Below the pieces are notes generated by a model. It was not told the origin of the DNA, did not search any database, and saw only the letters and a program-made list of their open reading frames with translations. DNA of 64,000 bases. Origin: Cohnella faecalis. GTDB lineage: Bacteria > Bacillota > Bacilli > Paenibacillales > Paenibacillaceae. Made by a program: the position numbers and the translations under genes. This document shows, in pieces, positions 17,964 to 27,771 of this stretch. The first letter of the stretch is position 1, and every line of letters starts with the position of its first letter. The stretch spans positions 248,001 to 312,000 of the forward strand of contig NZ_QXJM01000037.1 of NCBI RefSeq assembly GCF_003570905.1, written 5' to 3'.

Positions 17964-19177
17964 GTGCATAAGAAAGAGGAAGCTGTCGACCAAGAGACCT
18001 TCAGCAAGGCGGGAACGCTCAAAGATTTGTTGTTCGTATCGGTGAAGCTGGGTCTTACATCTTTCGGCGGCCGATCGCTCATCTTGGCTACTTTCACTTG
18101 GAATATATACGCCGCCGCCAATGGATGGATGAACGGAGCTACGCCGATTTGGTCGCCTTGTGCCAATTGCTGCCCGGTCCGGCCAGCAGCCAGATCGGCA
18201 TCGGCATCGGAATCGTTCGCGCAGGCTTGCTAGGCGGCTTGGTTGCTTGGCTCGGCTTTACGCTGCCTTCGGTCATTGCGATGGCCTTATTCGCTTTCAT
18301 TCTTCAAGGCTCGGATATCGGCATCGGAACCGGGTGGATTCACGGTCTTAAAATCGTGGCTGTAGCCATTGTCGCCCAAGCCGTTATTATCATGGGACAA
18401 AAGCTTGCTCCCGACCGTAAGCGGGCGACAGTCGCTTTGGCCGCAACGATTGTTACCCTCATGTGGCAGACGGCGCTAAGTCAGGCGCTTCTCATTGTCG
18501 CAGCGGGCATTGCAGGAACTATTCTATACAGAAGGACGCTTTCGCCTGAACCGCCGCGCCTGACTGTTCATGTAAGCCGAGGCTTTGCTGCGGCGTGCTT
18601 GTCTCTCTTTGCCGCGCTGTTAATCGTTCTGCCGCTTATTCGACAGGGGACTTCTATGAACGAATTGGCGTTGTTCGACAGCTTTTATCGGGCAGGCTCT
18701 CTTGTATTTGGCGGAGGCCATGTCGTGCTTCCGCTGCTCGAACGGGAAGTCGTTCCAACCGGGTGGATCGGCAAGGAGGATTTTTTGGCCGGGTACGGCG
18801 CAGCACAGGCGGTGCCTGGACCGCTGTTTACTTTCGCAAGTTATTTGGGAGCGATGATTAGCGGAGTCAAGGGAGTCTTGATCGCAACGACTTCCATTTT
18901 TCTTCCTGCTTTTCTGCTAGTTGCTGGTGCGCTGCCTTTTTGGAATGCGTTGCGGCGCAACGCCGTAGCGCAAGGTGCGCTGATCGGAATCAACGCAGCG
19001 GTAGTAGGCATCTTACTGGCGGCTTTGTATAACCCGTTATGGACGACGTCGATCCAAACTTCCGGCGAATTCATTCTTGCTTCGGTTCTGTTTTTGATGC
19101 TCGTTTTTTGGAAGCTTCCGCCCTGGACGGCTGTCATTGCAGGCGCTGCAGGAGGAATGCTGCTTGATCTATTCTAA
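17964..19177 (+). CDS. chrA: Chromate transporter ChrA (two-domain form), frame broken near 18073
   Basis: GTG 17964 is the start ('cagggggaat' upstream). The N-terminus FVSVKLGLTSFGG is the first CHR-domain signature. The frame then slips; the next frame reads PIAHLGYFHLEYIRRRQWMDERSYADLVALCQLLPGPASSQIGIGIG and runs intact to 19177. One missing base near 18073 explains it. The second CHR domain begins at FDSFYRAGSLVFGGGHVVLPLLEREVV with AAQAVPGPLFTFASYLGA. Restored length is about 404 residues with ten or so helices, the size of long-chain ChrA, which exports chromate. Short homologues occur with unknown substrates, so chromate is the family assignment rather than proven. Confidence 0.87.
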
Positions 19178-19248
19178 AAAGATAACAACTTCGCCGTTCC
19201 CTTCATATGTTGATTAGGCAAACATCGATATTGCGAGGTGAAGGGACT

Positions 19249-19896
19249 TTGTATCCTTATGTTTGGCAAGCAGCCGCGCCGTATTATTATGTCGCCTACC
19301 CGATGTCGTTTCCATGCGATTCACGGATATTCGGCAGGTCGTCGAAAGGATGCATTAGCCAGGCCGAATCGGATCTGCGCAACGAGTTTCGAATGCTGTG
19401 GGAAGAGCACGTCGCATGGACCCGCATGCTCATCATCAGCATTGCATCTGATTTGAAGGACGAAGCGTTGGTTACGCAGCGGCTTCTCCGGAACGCGCCG
19501 GATATGGCTGCGGTATTCAGGCGGTATTACGGCGATCAGGTCGCGTCGCGCTTTAACGATCTGATGACCCAGCATCTTGTCATAGCGGATCAACTGGTCA
19601 AAGCGGCTAAAGCCGGCGATACGGCGGCCACCGCGGATGCGGAGAAAAGATGGTACGCCAACGCGGACGAAATTGCGGTATTTTTGAGCGGCATCAACCC
19701 GTACTGGCCAAAAAACGATGTCGCGAAAATGATGCACGAGCATTTGCGGTTGACCAAGTCGGAAGCCGTTAACCGGCTTAATCAAAACTTCGCCGCCGAT
19801 ATTTCGGATTATGACAAAATCGAGCAGCAAGCATTGATGATGGCGGATGTTTTCACTGACGGTATAGTCAAGCAGTTTCCAAATCAATTCCAATAA
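19249..19896 (+). CDS. Conserved helical hypothetical protein
   Basis: TTG 19249 is the best start because 'gaggtgaaggg' lies just upstream; an ATG at 19207 has no ribosome site. The N-terminus is rich in Tyr/Pro (YPYVWQAAAPYYYVAYP). From SQAESDLRNEFRMLWEEHVAWTRM onward it is a helical protein of about 165 residues with repeated acidic/Ala-rich helices (VIADQLVKAAKAGDTAATADAEKRWYANADEIAVFL, IEQQALMMADVFTDGIVKQFP). Such proteins are common in Bacillales without a known role; the helical bundle with Glu/His pairs (LWEEH, MHEHL) could bind metal, which is inference only. It ends directly at a terminator. Confidence 0.7.
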   Translation: MYPYVWQAAAPYYYVAYPMSFPCDSRIFGRSSKGCISQAESDLRNEFRMLWEEHVAWTRMLIISIASDLKDEALVTQRLLRNAPDMAAVFRRYYGDQVASRFNDLMTQHLVIADQLVKAAKAGDTAATADAEKRWYANADEIAVFLSGINPYWPKNDVAKMMHEHLRLTKSEAVNRLNQNFAADISDYDKIEQQALMMADVFTDGIVKQFPNQFQ

Positions 19897-19932
19897 AAAC
19901 GACGAGCGGGATGACCGCTAGTCGTTTTTTTA
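19896..19932 (+). terminator. Rho-independent terminator
   Basis: AAAACGACGAGCGGG, loop ATGA, CCGCTAGTCGTTTTTTT, immediately after the hypothetical gene's stop. Confidence 0.85.
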
Positions 19933-20053
19933 TTGTACGAATTTGACAGCGTTCACAAATAAATACGAACTTGAACATTTCATTATGTTTATAAAATGTC
20001 CGACAAAATTTACCTAAAACATCAAAAAAACTACATTATGGATGCATAAAATG

Positions 20054-20091
20054 TGTTATTCTGGAAACAGCAAATGCGCAAACGTTTGCAT
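20054..20091 (+). promoter_or_regulatory. Extended -10 promoter and cre-like operator of the first M6 protease
   Basis: TGTTATTCT (20054-20062) is an extended -10 (TGn plus TATTCT). Sixteen bases downstream is the perfect palindrome GCAAACGTTTGC (20078-20089), which matches the LacI/CcpA-family core AAACGTTT. The same arrangement stands before both downstream paralogues. An operator just downstream of the -10 predicts repression, for example catabolite repression by CcpA. Confidence 0.6.
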
Positions 20092-20118
20092 ACCAAAAAT
20101 AGAGGAGTGGATGAACGA

Positions 20119-23100
20119 ATGAAAAGGCATTATCGATTGTTGTACTTGTTTTCGTTTTTGTTGTTAGCTGCTCTAGCCATTGGAGGCTTGGCGTCGGCTT
20201 CTCCGGCGCGAACGGATTTGCAGACCTTTACGCAGCCGTCGGGCGTCACGTTCCAGGCGAAGCTGCAAGGTGACGAGAACTTGAACTGGGCAACGACGCC
20301 AACGGGCGATATTCTTATTAAAGACAATCAAAAATATTGGAACTATGCGGAAATCGGAAGCAACGCTCCGAAAGCAAGCGGCCGCAAATACGGAATCGAT
20401 GTGCGTCCGTCGTCGGCTATCGACCAAGCCGATCTGCAGCAATTAAACGAGCTTCATCCGGAAGCGTTCGAAGCGCCGGCTCCGGCGCCAGGAATTTCCT
20501 TGAAGAGCTCCGAATCCCAAAGCGGCGGGAGCCCTTCCATTAACGGGATCAGCGCGACCGGCACTCAAAGAATATTGGTGCTGCTCGTTCAATTCTCGAA
20601 TGTCAGCATTCTGAATTCGGACGCGGACTGGAGCAACCAGTTTTTTGGAACGACCGGCAAGACGGTGCGCACTTACTACAATGACATCTCAGGCGGCAAT
20701 TTGACCTTCCTGCCGGCGACGGAGTCTTCAGGCACTGCCAATGACGGCGTGGTCAAAGTCACTTTGAGCTACGCTCATGCCAACAAAGAGACATCCGATA
20801 CCGGCAGAACGATCACCAAAGATGCGCTGACCGCGGCGAATCCTTATATCGACTACGCCAGCTACGACACGAACGGAGACGGCTATATCGCGAACGACGA
20901 GCTTCAAATCGTGACCATTTTGGCGGGAAAGGAAGAAAGCTACGGCGATACGGGCACGAATCCGAGCGTATGGGGGCACAAAACATTCCTGTACGGAAGC
21001 CTAAGTCCTACTTTGGACGGAAAAGTGCTGTGCAGCTACATCGTCGATGCCGGATATACGCAGCAAGGCGAAATGCACGGCTCCCATATGGCGACAATCG
21101 GAATTTTGGCGCATGAGCTCGGACATATGCTCGGTCTTCCGGATTTGTACGATACCGACGGAAGCAGCTACGGAATCGGGACCTTAAGCCTCATGGCTCA
21201 CGGAAGCTGGGGTTCGTTGCCGGGAGAGTTCTCCGGGACGACTCCTTCGCAAATGGATGCGTGGAGCAAAGTGAAGCTCGGATTCGTTCAACCGACGGTT
21301 GTCAAGCCGAGCACGAGCACTGCTTATACGCTGAAGTCGCTGCTTGCCGGCGGGTACAACGTACTAAAGCTTCCAACAGCAGTTCCAGAGCAATACTTCC
21401 TCGTGGAAAATAGGCAATTGGAAGGCTACGATGCCAGCATATCCGCGGCAAGCGGCGGTATTGCCATCTGGCAAATCGACGATTCGAGAAGCAGCAACTC
21501 CGATGATAACCGTCGGTGGGTAGAACTTAAAATCGGACAATTCTTCGATCCCTTGTACCATTCGGGAAGCGCAACTCAGTTCGGACCGACGACTACGCCG
21601 AACAGCGATCGATTCCGCGAGCTTAACGGCTACGCCAAAAAATATACGGGCGTACGAGTTAATGTCAACTCTTCGAGCAGTCAGAGTATGGTTGTCAACG
21701 TGTACGGCGATTACGACAATACGGCTCCCGCTGCGCCTTCCGGATTAACTTCTACTTTCCAGACGGCTTCTTCGGTGGCGTTGTCCTGGAACCCGTCTAC
21801 GCAACCGGATTTCGATCATTATGTTATCTATCAAGACGGCTATTACATGGATGCGCAAGAAACGACGACAGCTAAGTACGTTATGCTAAATACGAGCACA
21901 AGTTATACGTTTTCGGTAAAAGAGGTAGATTTGTCGGGGAACGAATCGCCCGCCAGCGCGATTACCGTCTCGACGACGAGCGGACCCGATCAAATTATCG
22001 TTTACTACAAACGCGGGCTGTCCAATCCTATTCTCCATTACAACAGCTATTACAAGGATGCGATATGGTATTCGACTACCATGCTGCAATCCGAAATTGC
22101 CGGATACAGCAAAGCTATTATTCCGGTAGGGGACATCCCGAACGGTATTCAGGCGAAAATCACGGATGGTTTGGGAAATTGGGATGATAGAGGCGGATCC
22201 AACTATTATTTCACTTCAGGCATCAATGTTCTCGACAATGGCGTCATTTACACCGAGCTTCCCGAAACCGATACGCAAGCGCCGACAGCGCCGACGAACC
22301 TGGCGTCGACCGGCAAGACAGACACGACGGTCGGCTTGTCGTGGACCGCTTCGACCGATAATGTCGGCGTAACGGGCTATGACATCTACCGAGGAACGAC
22401 AAAGGTAGGAACGACTGCAAGCACGAGCTATACCGTTACGGGATTGTCGCCTAGCACCGCGTATACGTTCACGGTAAAAGCGAAGGATGCGGCTGCGAAC
22501 GAATCGGCTGCGAGCGGCGCGATTACGGTGACGACGAACGCTGCGACAGGCAACGTCGTTACGATTTATTACAAGCAAGGTTTCACGGCTCCATACATCC
22601 ATTACAAGCTGAACGGCACGTGGACAAGCCTTCCCGGCGTAGCGATCCCGGCTGCGGAAGTGACGGGGTACAACAAGATCACGATCAACATCGGCACGGC
22701 AACGCAGCTGGAAGCGTGCTTCAACAACGGAAGCGGCACGTGGGACAGCAACAACGGGGCGAATTACTTCTTCCCGGTAGGTACTTCGACATACAACGCG
22801 GGCACGATCGTAAGCGGAGCGCCGGATACCGAGCCGCCAACGGCTCCGACGAACCTCGCATCGACGGGTAAGACGGATACGACGGTGAGCTTGTCGTGGA
22901 CGGCTTCGACCGACAACGTCGGCGTAACCTCATATGAGATTTACCAAGGCTCTTCGCTGCTGGGCACTTCGACGACGACGAGTTACACGGCAACGGGCTT
23001 AACGGCCAATACCGCCTATACGTTCACGGTCAAGGCGAAGGACGCAAAAAATAACGTATCGTCCGCAAGCAATGCCATTACGGTAACGACGAACCCGTCG

Positions 23101-23697
23101 ACAGGCAATACGGCGACGATCTATTACAAGAGAGGCTACGCAACTCCTTACATTCATTACCAGCCGGACTCGGGAAGCTGGACGACTGCACCTGGCGTAG
23201 CTATGACGAGCTCCGAGTTTGCCGGATATAGCAAAATTACGATTCAACTCGGTTCGGCATCCGCTTTGTCGGTCGCGTTCAACGACGGTAACGGCAATTG
23301 GGACAATAACGGCGGATCGAATTATCACTTCTATGCAGGCACGTCGACCTTCGTGAACGGCACCATTACAGGCGGCTTGCCGCAAGCGGACAGCTTGACG
23401 ATCGTCGTAACGGCGCCGTCGAACACTCCTTCGAACGCCGATCTTTACTTGGCGTCGAGCTTGAATGGCTGGAGTACGAACGATTCCGCTTACAAGCTGA
23501 CGAAGAATACGAACGGCACGTACAGCATTACGCTTTATATCGCCTCCGGGACAAGCTTTGATTTCAAGGTGACGAAGGGTTCATGGGCCGGCGTGGAAGC
23601 GAACAGCAACGGCACGGATATTTCCAACCGCACGTTCACGACATCGGGCGGAGCGCAGACGCTCAACATTACCGTTCAGCGTTGGAAGGATCAATAA
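20119..23697 (+). CDS. Secreted M6 (immune inhibitor A-like) metalloprotease with FN3, CBM25 and CBM20-like modules, paralogue 1
   Basis: An intact 1192-residue protein. The start is ATG 20119; a three-codon frame ATG-AAC-GAA-TGA at 20111 overlaps it. The signal peptide spans residues 1-30 and a propeptide runs to about 150. The M6 catalytic domain holds the zinc motif H332-E-L-G-H336-M-L-G-L-P-D342. It is followed by FN3 (about 535), CBM25 (627; IIVYYKRGLSNPILHY), FN3 (718), CBM25 (813), FN3 (904), CBM25 (999), and a C-terminal CBM20/E-set-like starch module (1092-1192; DLYLASSLNGWS). M6 enzymes degrade extracellular proteins; CBM25 and CBM20 bind starch or alpha-glucans, so this protease is probably targeted to starchy material. 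First of three tandem paralogues, each with its own promoter and terminator. Confidence 0.9.
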   Translation: MKRHYRLLYLFSFLLLAALAIGGLASASPARTDLQTFTQPSGVTFQAKLQGDENLNWATTPTGDILIKDNQKYWNYAEIGSNAPKASGRKYGIDVRPSSAIDQADLQQLNELHPEAFEAPAPAPGISLKSSESQSGGSPSINGISATGTQRILVLLVQFSNVSILNSDADWSNQFFGTTGKTVRTYYNDISGGNLTFLPATESSGTANDGVVKVTLSYAHANKETSDTGRTITKDALTAANPYIDYASYDTNGDGYIANDELQIVTILAGKEESYGDTGTNPSVWGHKTFLYGSLSPTLDGKVLCSYIVDAGYTQQGEMHGSHMATIGILAHELGHMLGLPDLYDTDGSSYGIGTLSLMAHGSWGSLPGEFSGTTPSQMDAWSKVKLGFVQPTVVKPSTSTAYTLKSLLAGGYNVLKLPTAVPEQYFLVENRQLEGYDASISAASGGIAIWQIDDSRSSNSDDNRRWVELKIGQFFDPLYHSGSATQFGPTTTPNSDRFRELNGYAKKYTGVRVNVNSSSSQSMVVNVYGDYDNTAPAAPSGLTSTFQTASSVALSWNPSTQPDFDHYVIYQDGYYMDAQETTTAKYVMLNTSTSYTFSVKEVDLSGNESPASAITVSTTSGPDQIIVYYKRGLSNPILHYNSYYKDAIWYSTTMLQSEIAGYSKAIIPVGDIPNGIQAKITDGLGNWDDRGGSNYYFTSGINVLDNGVIYTELPETDTQAPTAPTNLASTGKTDTTVGLSWTASTDNVGVTGYDIYRGTTKVGTTASTSYTVTGLSPSTAYTFTVKAKDAAANESAASGAITVTTNAATGNVVTIYYKQGFTAPYIHYKLNGTWTSLPGVAIPAAEVTGYNKITINIGTATQLEACFNNGSGTWDSNNGANYFFPVGTSTYNAGTIVSGAPDTEPPTAPTNLASTGKTDTTVSLSWTASTDNVGVTSYEIYQGSSLLGTSTTTSYTATGLTANTAYTFTVKAKDAKNNVSSASNAITVTTNPSTGNTATIYYKRGYATPYIHYQPDSGSWTTAPGVAMTSSEFAGYSKITIQLGSASALSVAFNDGNGNWDNNGGSNYHFYAGTSTFVNGTITGGLPQADSLTIVVTAPSNTPSNADLYLASSLNGWSTNDSAYKLTKNTNGTYSITLYIASGTSFDFKVTKGSWAGVEANSNGTDISNRTFTTSGGAQTLNITVQRWKDQ

Positions 23698-23732
23698 CGG
23701 TAGAAATAGAGATAGAATAGTATAGCAAAGAG

Positions 23733-23771
23733 AAGCTCCTTCAGGTCAATAAGACACTGAAGGAGCTTTTT
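23733..23771 (+). terminator. Rho-independent terminator after M6 paralogue 1
   Basis: AAGCTCCTTCAG, 12-base loop, CTGAAGGAGCTTTTT. A clear stem with T run, separating paralogues 1 and 2. Confidence 0.88.
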
Positions 23772-23857
23772 GCAAAGGAAATCGTCGTCTATAAAAGGTA
23801 TTAATTTTAAAATATGCTTAAAGTTTTTAAAAAACTACAAATTACGACATAAAAATG

Positions 23858-23897
23858 TGTTATTCTGGAAATTGCGCAAATAAGAAAACGTTTGCGC
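23858..23897 (+). promoter_or_regulatory. Extended -10 promoter and cre-like operator of the second M6 protease
   Basis: TGTTATTCT (23858-23866) is identical to the first copy. GAAAACGTTTGC (23884-23895) keeps the AAACGTTT core, but here it lies 17 bases after the -10 with one arm base changed. The flanking words GGAAAT and GCGCAAA are also shared. Confidence 0.55.
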
Positions 23898-23924
23898 CAT
23901 TTGAAAAGGGAGAGAGGTTTCCGG

Positions 23925-26900
23925 ATGAAAAGGCTGTACAAAGTGTTGGGGGTATCTTCATTTTTGCTGCTGCTAGGATTGTGCATGGGCAGCTTGGCGT
24001 CGGCCGCTCCCGCACGAACGGATTTGCAGACGTTTACGCAACCGTCTGGCGTTCAATTTCAAGCTAGACTGCAAGGAGACGAGTTTCTTAACTGGGCGGC
24101 GACGCCAAGCGGTGAAATCCTCGTAAGGGACAGCAATAATTATTGGAATTACGCGGAGCTCGAGGAGAATCGCCCGACAGCGAGCGGCCGCAAATTCGGA
24201 ATGGACACGAAGCCTTCATCCGCTATTAACAAAGCGGATATGGAGCAATTATTCGATGAGCATCCCGAGGAATTCAAAGCGCCTGCGCTCGATAGCAGCG
24301 TCAAAATCGACAATAACGCTGGGTCGCAAAATAATGGACCGTCTTTACAACAAAGCGTTAGTGCAACCGGCAATCAAAAAATATTGGTGCTGCTCGTCGA
24401 ATTCTCGAATATCGGAATGCAATATTCGGAATCGGAGTGGAGCAATACGTTCTTCGGAACGACTGGCAAAACGGTACGAAATTACTATAACGAGATTTCG
24501 AACGGTCGGCTGACGTTTCTTCCCGCAACAGAGTCGTCGGGCACCGCTGACGACGGTGTAATCAAAGTGGCTTTGAATTATGCCCATGCCGCCAAGATAG
24601 ATTTCAATCAAGGCAACGCTATTGTTCACGATGCCTTGGTCGCGGCAGATCCTTATATTAATTTTGCAAGCTACGATACGAACGGGAATGGCGCTATTTC
24701 GAACGATGAACTCCACATCGTTACGATCTTGGCCGGATACGAAGAGAGTTACGGCGATACCAATTTGACCGCTTGGGGAGTTACTTGGAGCTTGAGCGAC
24801 GAGAACAGCGCTACGCTTGACGGCAAAATTATTTGCAATGAATTCAAGGGCGGAAAATATACGCAGCAAGGCGAACGGCACGGCAACCACCGAGCGACGA
24901 TCGGCATTCTTGTGCACGAGCTCGGTCATATGTTAGGTCTTCCCGACCTTTATGATTATGATAGCAGCAGCACTGGAGTCGGACAACATAGTCTAATGGC
25001 CTTCGGAAGCTGGGCTAGCTTGACCGGAGAATATATCGGAACGACACCGACGCACATGGATGCGTGGAGCAAGGTGCAGCTCGGTTTTGTCGACCCGCTT
25101 ATCGCCAAACCTGCGTCGAACACCCCGTATACGCTGAAGTCCATATCGACCGGCGGATATAACGTAGTGAAGCTGCCTACATCGGTGCCCGAGCAATACT
25201 TTTTAATTGAAAATCGGCAAAAAGAAGGATACGACGCAAGTCTAACCGTGAACGGCGGAATTGCTATTTGGCAAATCGACGATACCCAGCCCGTCAATTC
25301 CGACGACAATCGCAGACTGGTTGACCTAAAATTTTTTAACAGCAACAATCCCTATTATTACGTGGGCAACGTAACCGACTTTGGGCCAACGACAACTCCT
25401 AATAGCAACAGATATGCTATGGGCAATGGATACGATAAACGCAATACCGGCATTCAGCTCAGCGTGGCGAGCTCAAGCTCGTCGAATATGGTCGTCAATG
25501 TCAGCGGCACTTACGACAATACGCCTCCAATGGCTCCGGTCGGGATGACCACGCTGTATACGACCGCTTCGTCAGTCGGATTTTCTTGGGATCCGTCAAC
25601 GAGTACGGATACGGATTATTATAAAGTATATTCGAACGGCAATTTTATCATTGATACCGATTCTACTCAGTTTAAAGGGCTATATCTGCAAGCCAATTCG
25701 ACGTATACGTATTCCGTCAAATCGGTAGATCGGTCAGGAAATATATCTGCAGTAGGCACAGCCCATACAGCGACCACATCTAACGAAGACAACATTATCA
25801 TTTATTACAAGCGCGGCTTTGCTGCGCCGAACATTTCTTACAGCCGAATTTACGGGGACGAAATTTGGCATTATGAATCGATGCAGCAAGCGGAAATTGC
25901 CGGATATAACAAAATTATTATTCCGGTATCGGGACTTAACGGCTCCATTATTGCCGGTAAAATTCAGAACGGATCCGGGGAATGGGACGATGCTAACGGC
26001 AGAGGTTATTTTTTCGAGCCGGGAGTCAATGTAATCGCCAATGGCTTCGTAAGCAGCGATCTTCCGAACGGCGCCGATGCGCAGGCGCCTGCCGCGCCAA
26101 CGAATTTGGCGACGACCGGCAAGACGGATACGACCGTTAGCCTGTCATGGACCGCTTCAACCGATAACGTTGGCGTAACGGGCTATGACATCTATCAAGG
26201 GACGGCGAAGGTAGGAACGACCGCGAGCGCTAGCTATAACGTTACGGGGCTCTCCCGAGCACAGCGTATACGTTCTCGGTAAAAGCGAAGGATGCGGCTG
26301 CGAACGTGTCGGCGGCAAGCGGTGCAATTACAGTCACGACGAACGCTTCGACAGGTAATGTCGTTACGATTTACTACAAGCAGGGCTATACGACTCCTTA
26401 CATTCATTACAAATTGAACGGAACGTGGACAAGTCTTCCCGGCGTAGCGATCCCGGCGGCGGAGGTTGCGGGGTACAACAAGATCACGATCAATATCGGT
26501 ACGGCAACGCAGCTGGAAGCGTGCTTTAACAACGGAAGCGGCGCGTGGGACAGCAACAACGGGGCGAACTATTTCTTCCCGGCAGGCACGTCGACGTACA
26601 ACGCGGGCACGATCGTAAGCGGAGCGCCGGATACCGAGCCGCCAACGGCTCCGACGAACCTTTCTTCGAACAGCAAGTCGGATACGACGGTCAGCCTGTC
26701 GTGGACGGCTTCGACCGATAATGTCGGCGTAACGGGGTATGAGATTTACCGGGGGTCGACACTCATCGGAACCTCGACGACGACGAGCTATACGGCAACA
26801 GGGTTGACGGGGAACACGGCCTATACATTCACAGTTAAAGCGAAAGACGCTAAGAACAATGTGTCGTCAGCGAGCAATGCCGTTACCGTGACAACGGACC

Positions 26901-27502
26901 TAACGTCGGGCAATACGGCGACGATTTATTACAAGAGAGGCTTTGCTACGCCGTATATTCATTACCAGCCGGATCCGGGAAGCTGGACGACTACGCCTGG
27001 CGTGGCCATGACCAATTCCGAATTTGCCGGTTATAGCAAAATTACTATTCAATTAGGTACGGCCTCGGGCCTGAGGGTCTCGTTCAATGACGGGAACGGC
27101 AATTGGGACAACAATGGCGGAACCAACTATTACTTTTATGCAGGCACGTCGACGTTCGTGAACGGCACCATTACAGGCGGCTTGCCTCAGGCGGACAGCT
27201 TGACGATCGTCGTAACGGCGCCGTCGAATACGCCGTCGAACGCCGATCTGTATCTGGCGTCGAGCTTGAACGGCTGGAGCACGAACGATTCCGCGTACAA
27301 GCTGACGAAAAATGCGAATGGCACATACAGCATTACGCTGTCCATCGCCTCCGGGACAAGCTTTGATTTCAAGGTGACCAAAGGCTCTTGGGCAGGCGTG
27401 GAAGCGAACAGCAGCGGCACGGATATTGCCAACCGTACGTTCACGACATCTGGCGGAGCGCAGACGCTTAACATTACGGTTCAGCGTTGGAAGGATCAAT
27501 AA
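23925..27502 (+). CDS. Secreted M6 metalloprotease with FN3/CBM modules, paralogue 2, frame broken near 26253
   Basis: Start ATG 23925 behind 'agggagagagg'. Signal peptide, propeptide and M6 domain are as in paralogue 1, with H331-E-L-G-H at nucleotide 24915. The frame is lost at TGLS in the second FN3 domain because CCCC is reduced to CCC (compare paralogues 1 and 3, where the same site reads TGLSPSTAYTF or TGLSASTAYTF). The next frame resumes at once and carries CBM25, FN3, CBM25 and the CBM20-like end to 27502. Restored length is 1192 residues. The N-terminal half is more diverged from paralogues 1 and 3 than those are from each other, whereas the CBM modules are nearly identical at DNA level, suggesting gene conversion or recent module exchange. 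Confidence 0.87.
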
Positions 27503-27557
27503 CAACTAATTTAGAAGGCAACAGCCGGCAATATCCTGATTTATTTTAGTGACAACG

Positions 27558-27592
27558 AACGACATGCGGAATGATCGCATGTCGTTTTTTAT
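27558..27592 (+). terminator. Rho-independent terminator after M6 paralogue 2
   Basis: ACGACATGCG, loop GAATGAT, CGCATGTCGTTTTTT. Confidence 0.88.
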
Positions 27593-27707
27593 CTTTTATA
27601 AAACATTTTTGGCAGCGTTGGAGGCAAATCAAGCTTCGTCTGTTGTTAAAGATTCGACAAAATTTACCTAAAATATTGATAAAATAACATTTTGTATGGA
27701 TACATTG

Positions 27708-27743
27708 TGCTAATCTGGAAATGATCGTGCAAACGGTTGCATA
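27708..27743 (+). promoter_or_regulatory. Extended -10 promoter and cre-like operator of the third M6 protease
   Basis: TGCTAATCT (27708-27716) is an extended -10, followed by CTGGAAAT as in the other copies. GCAAACGGTTGC (27729-27740) is the operator, with one central base changed from the perfect palindrome. Confidence 0.55.
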
Positions 27744-27771
27744 TCAAATGACAAAAGGAGCGGATGTACCC

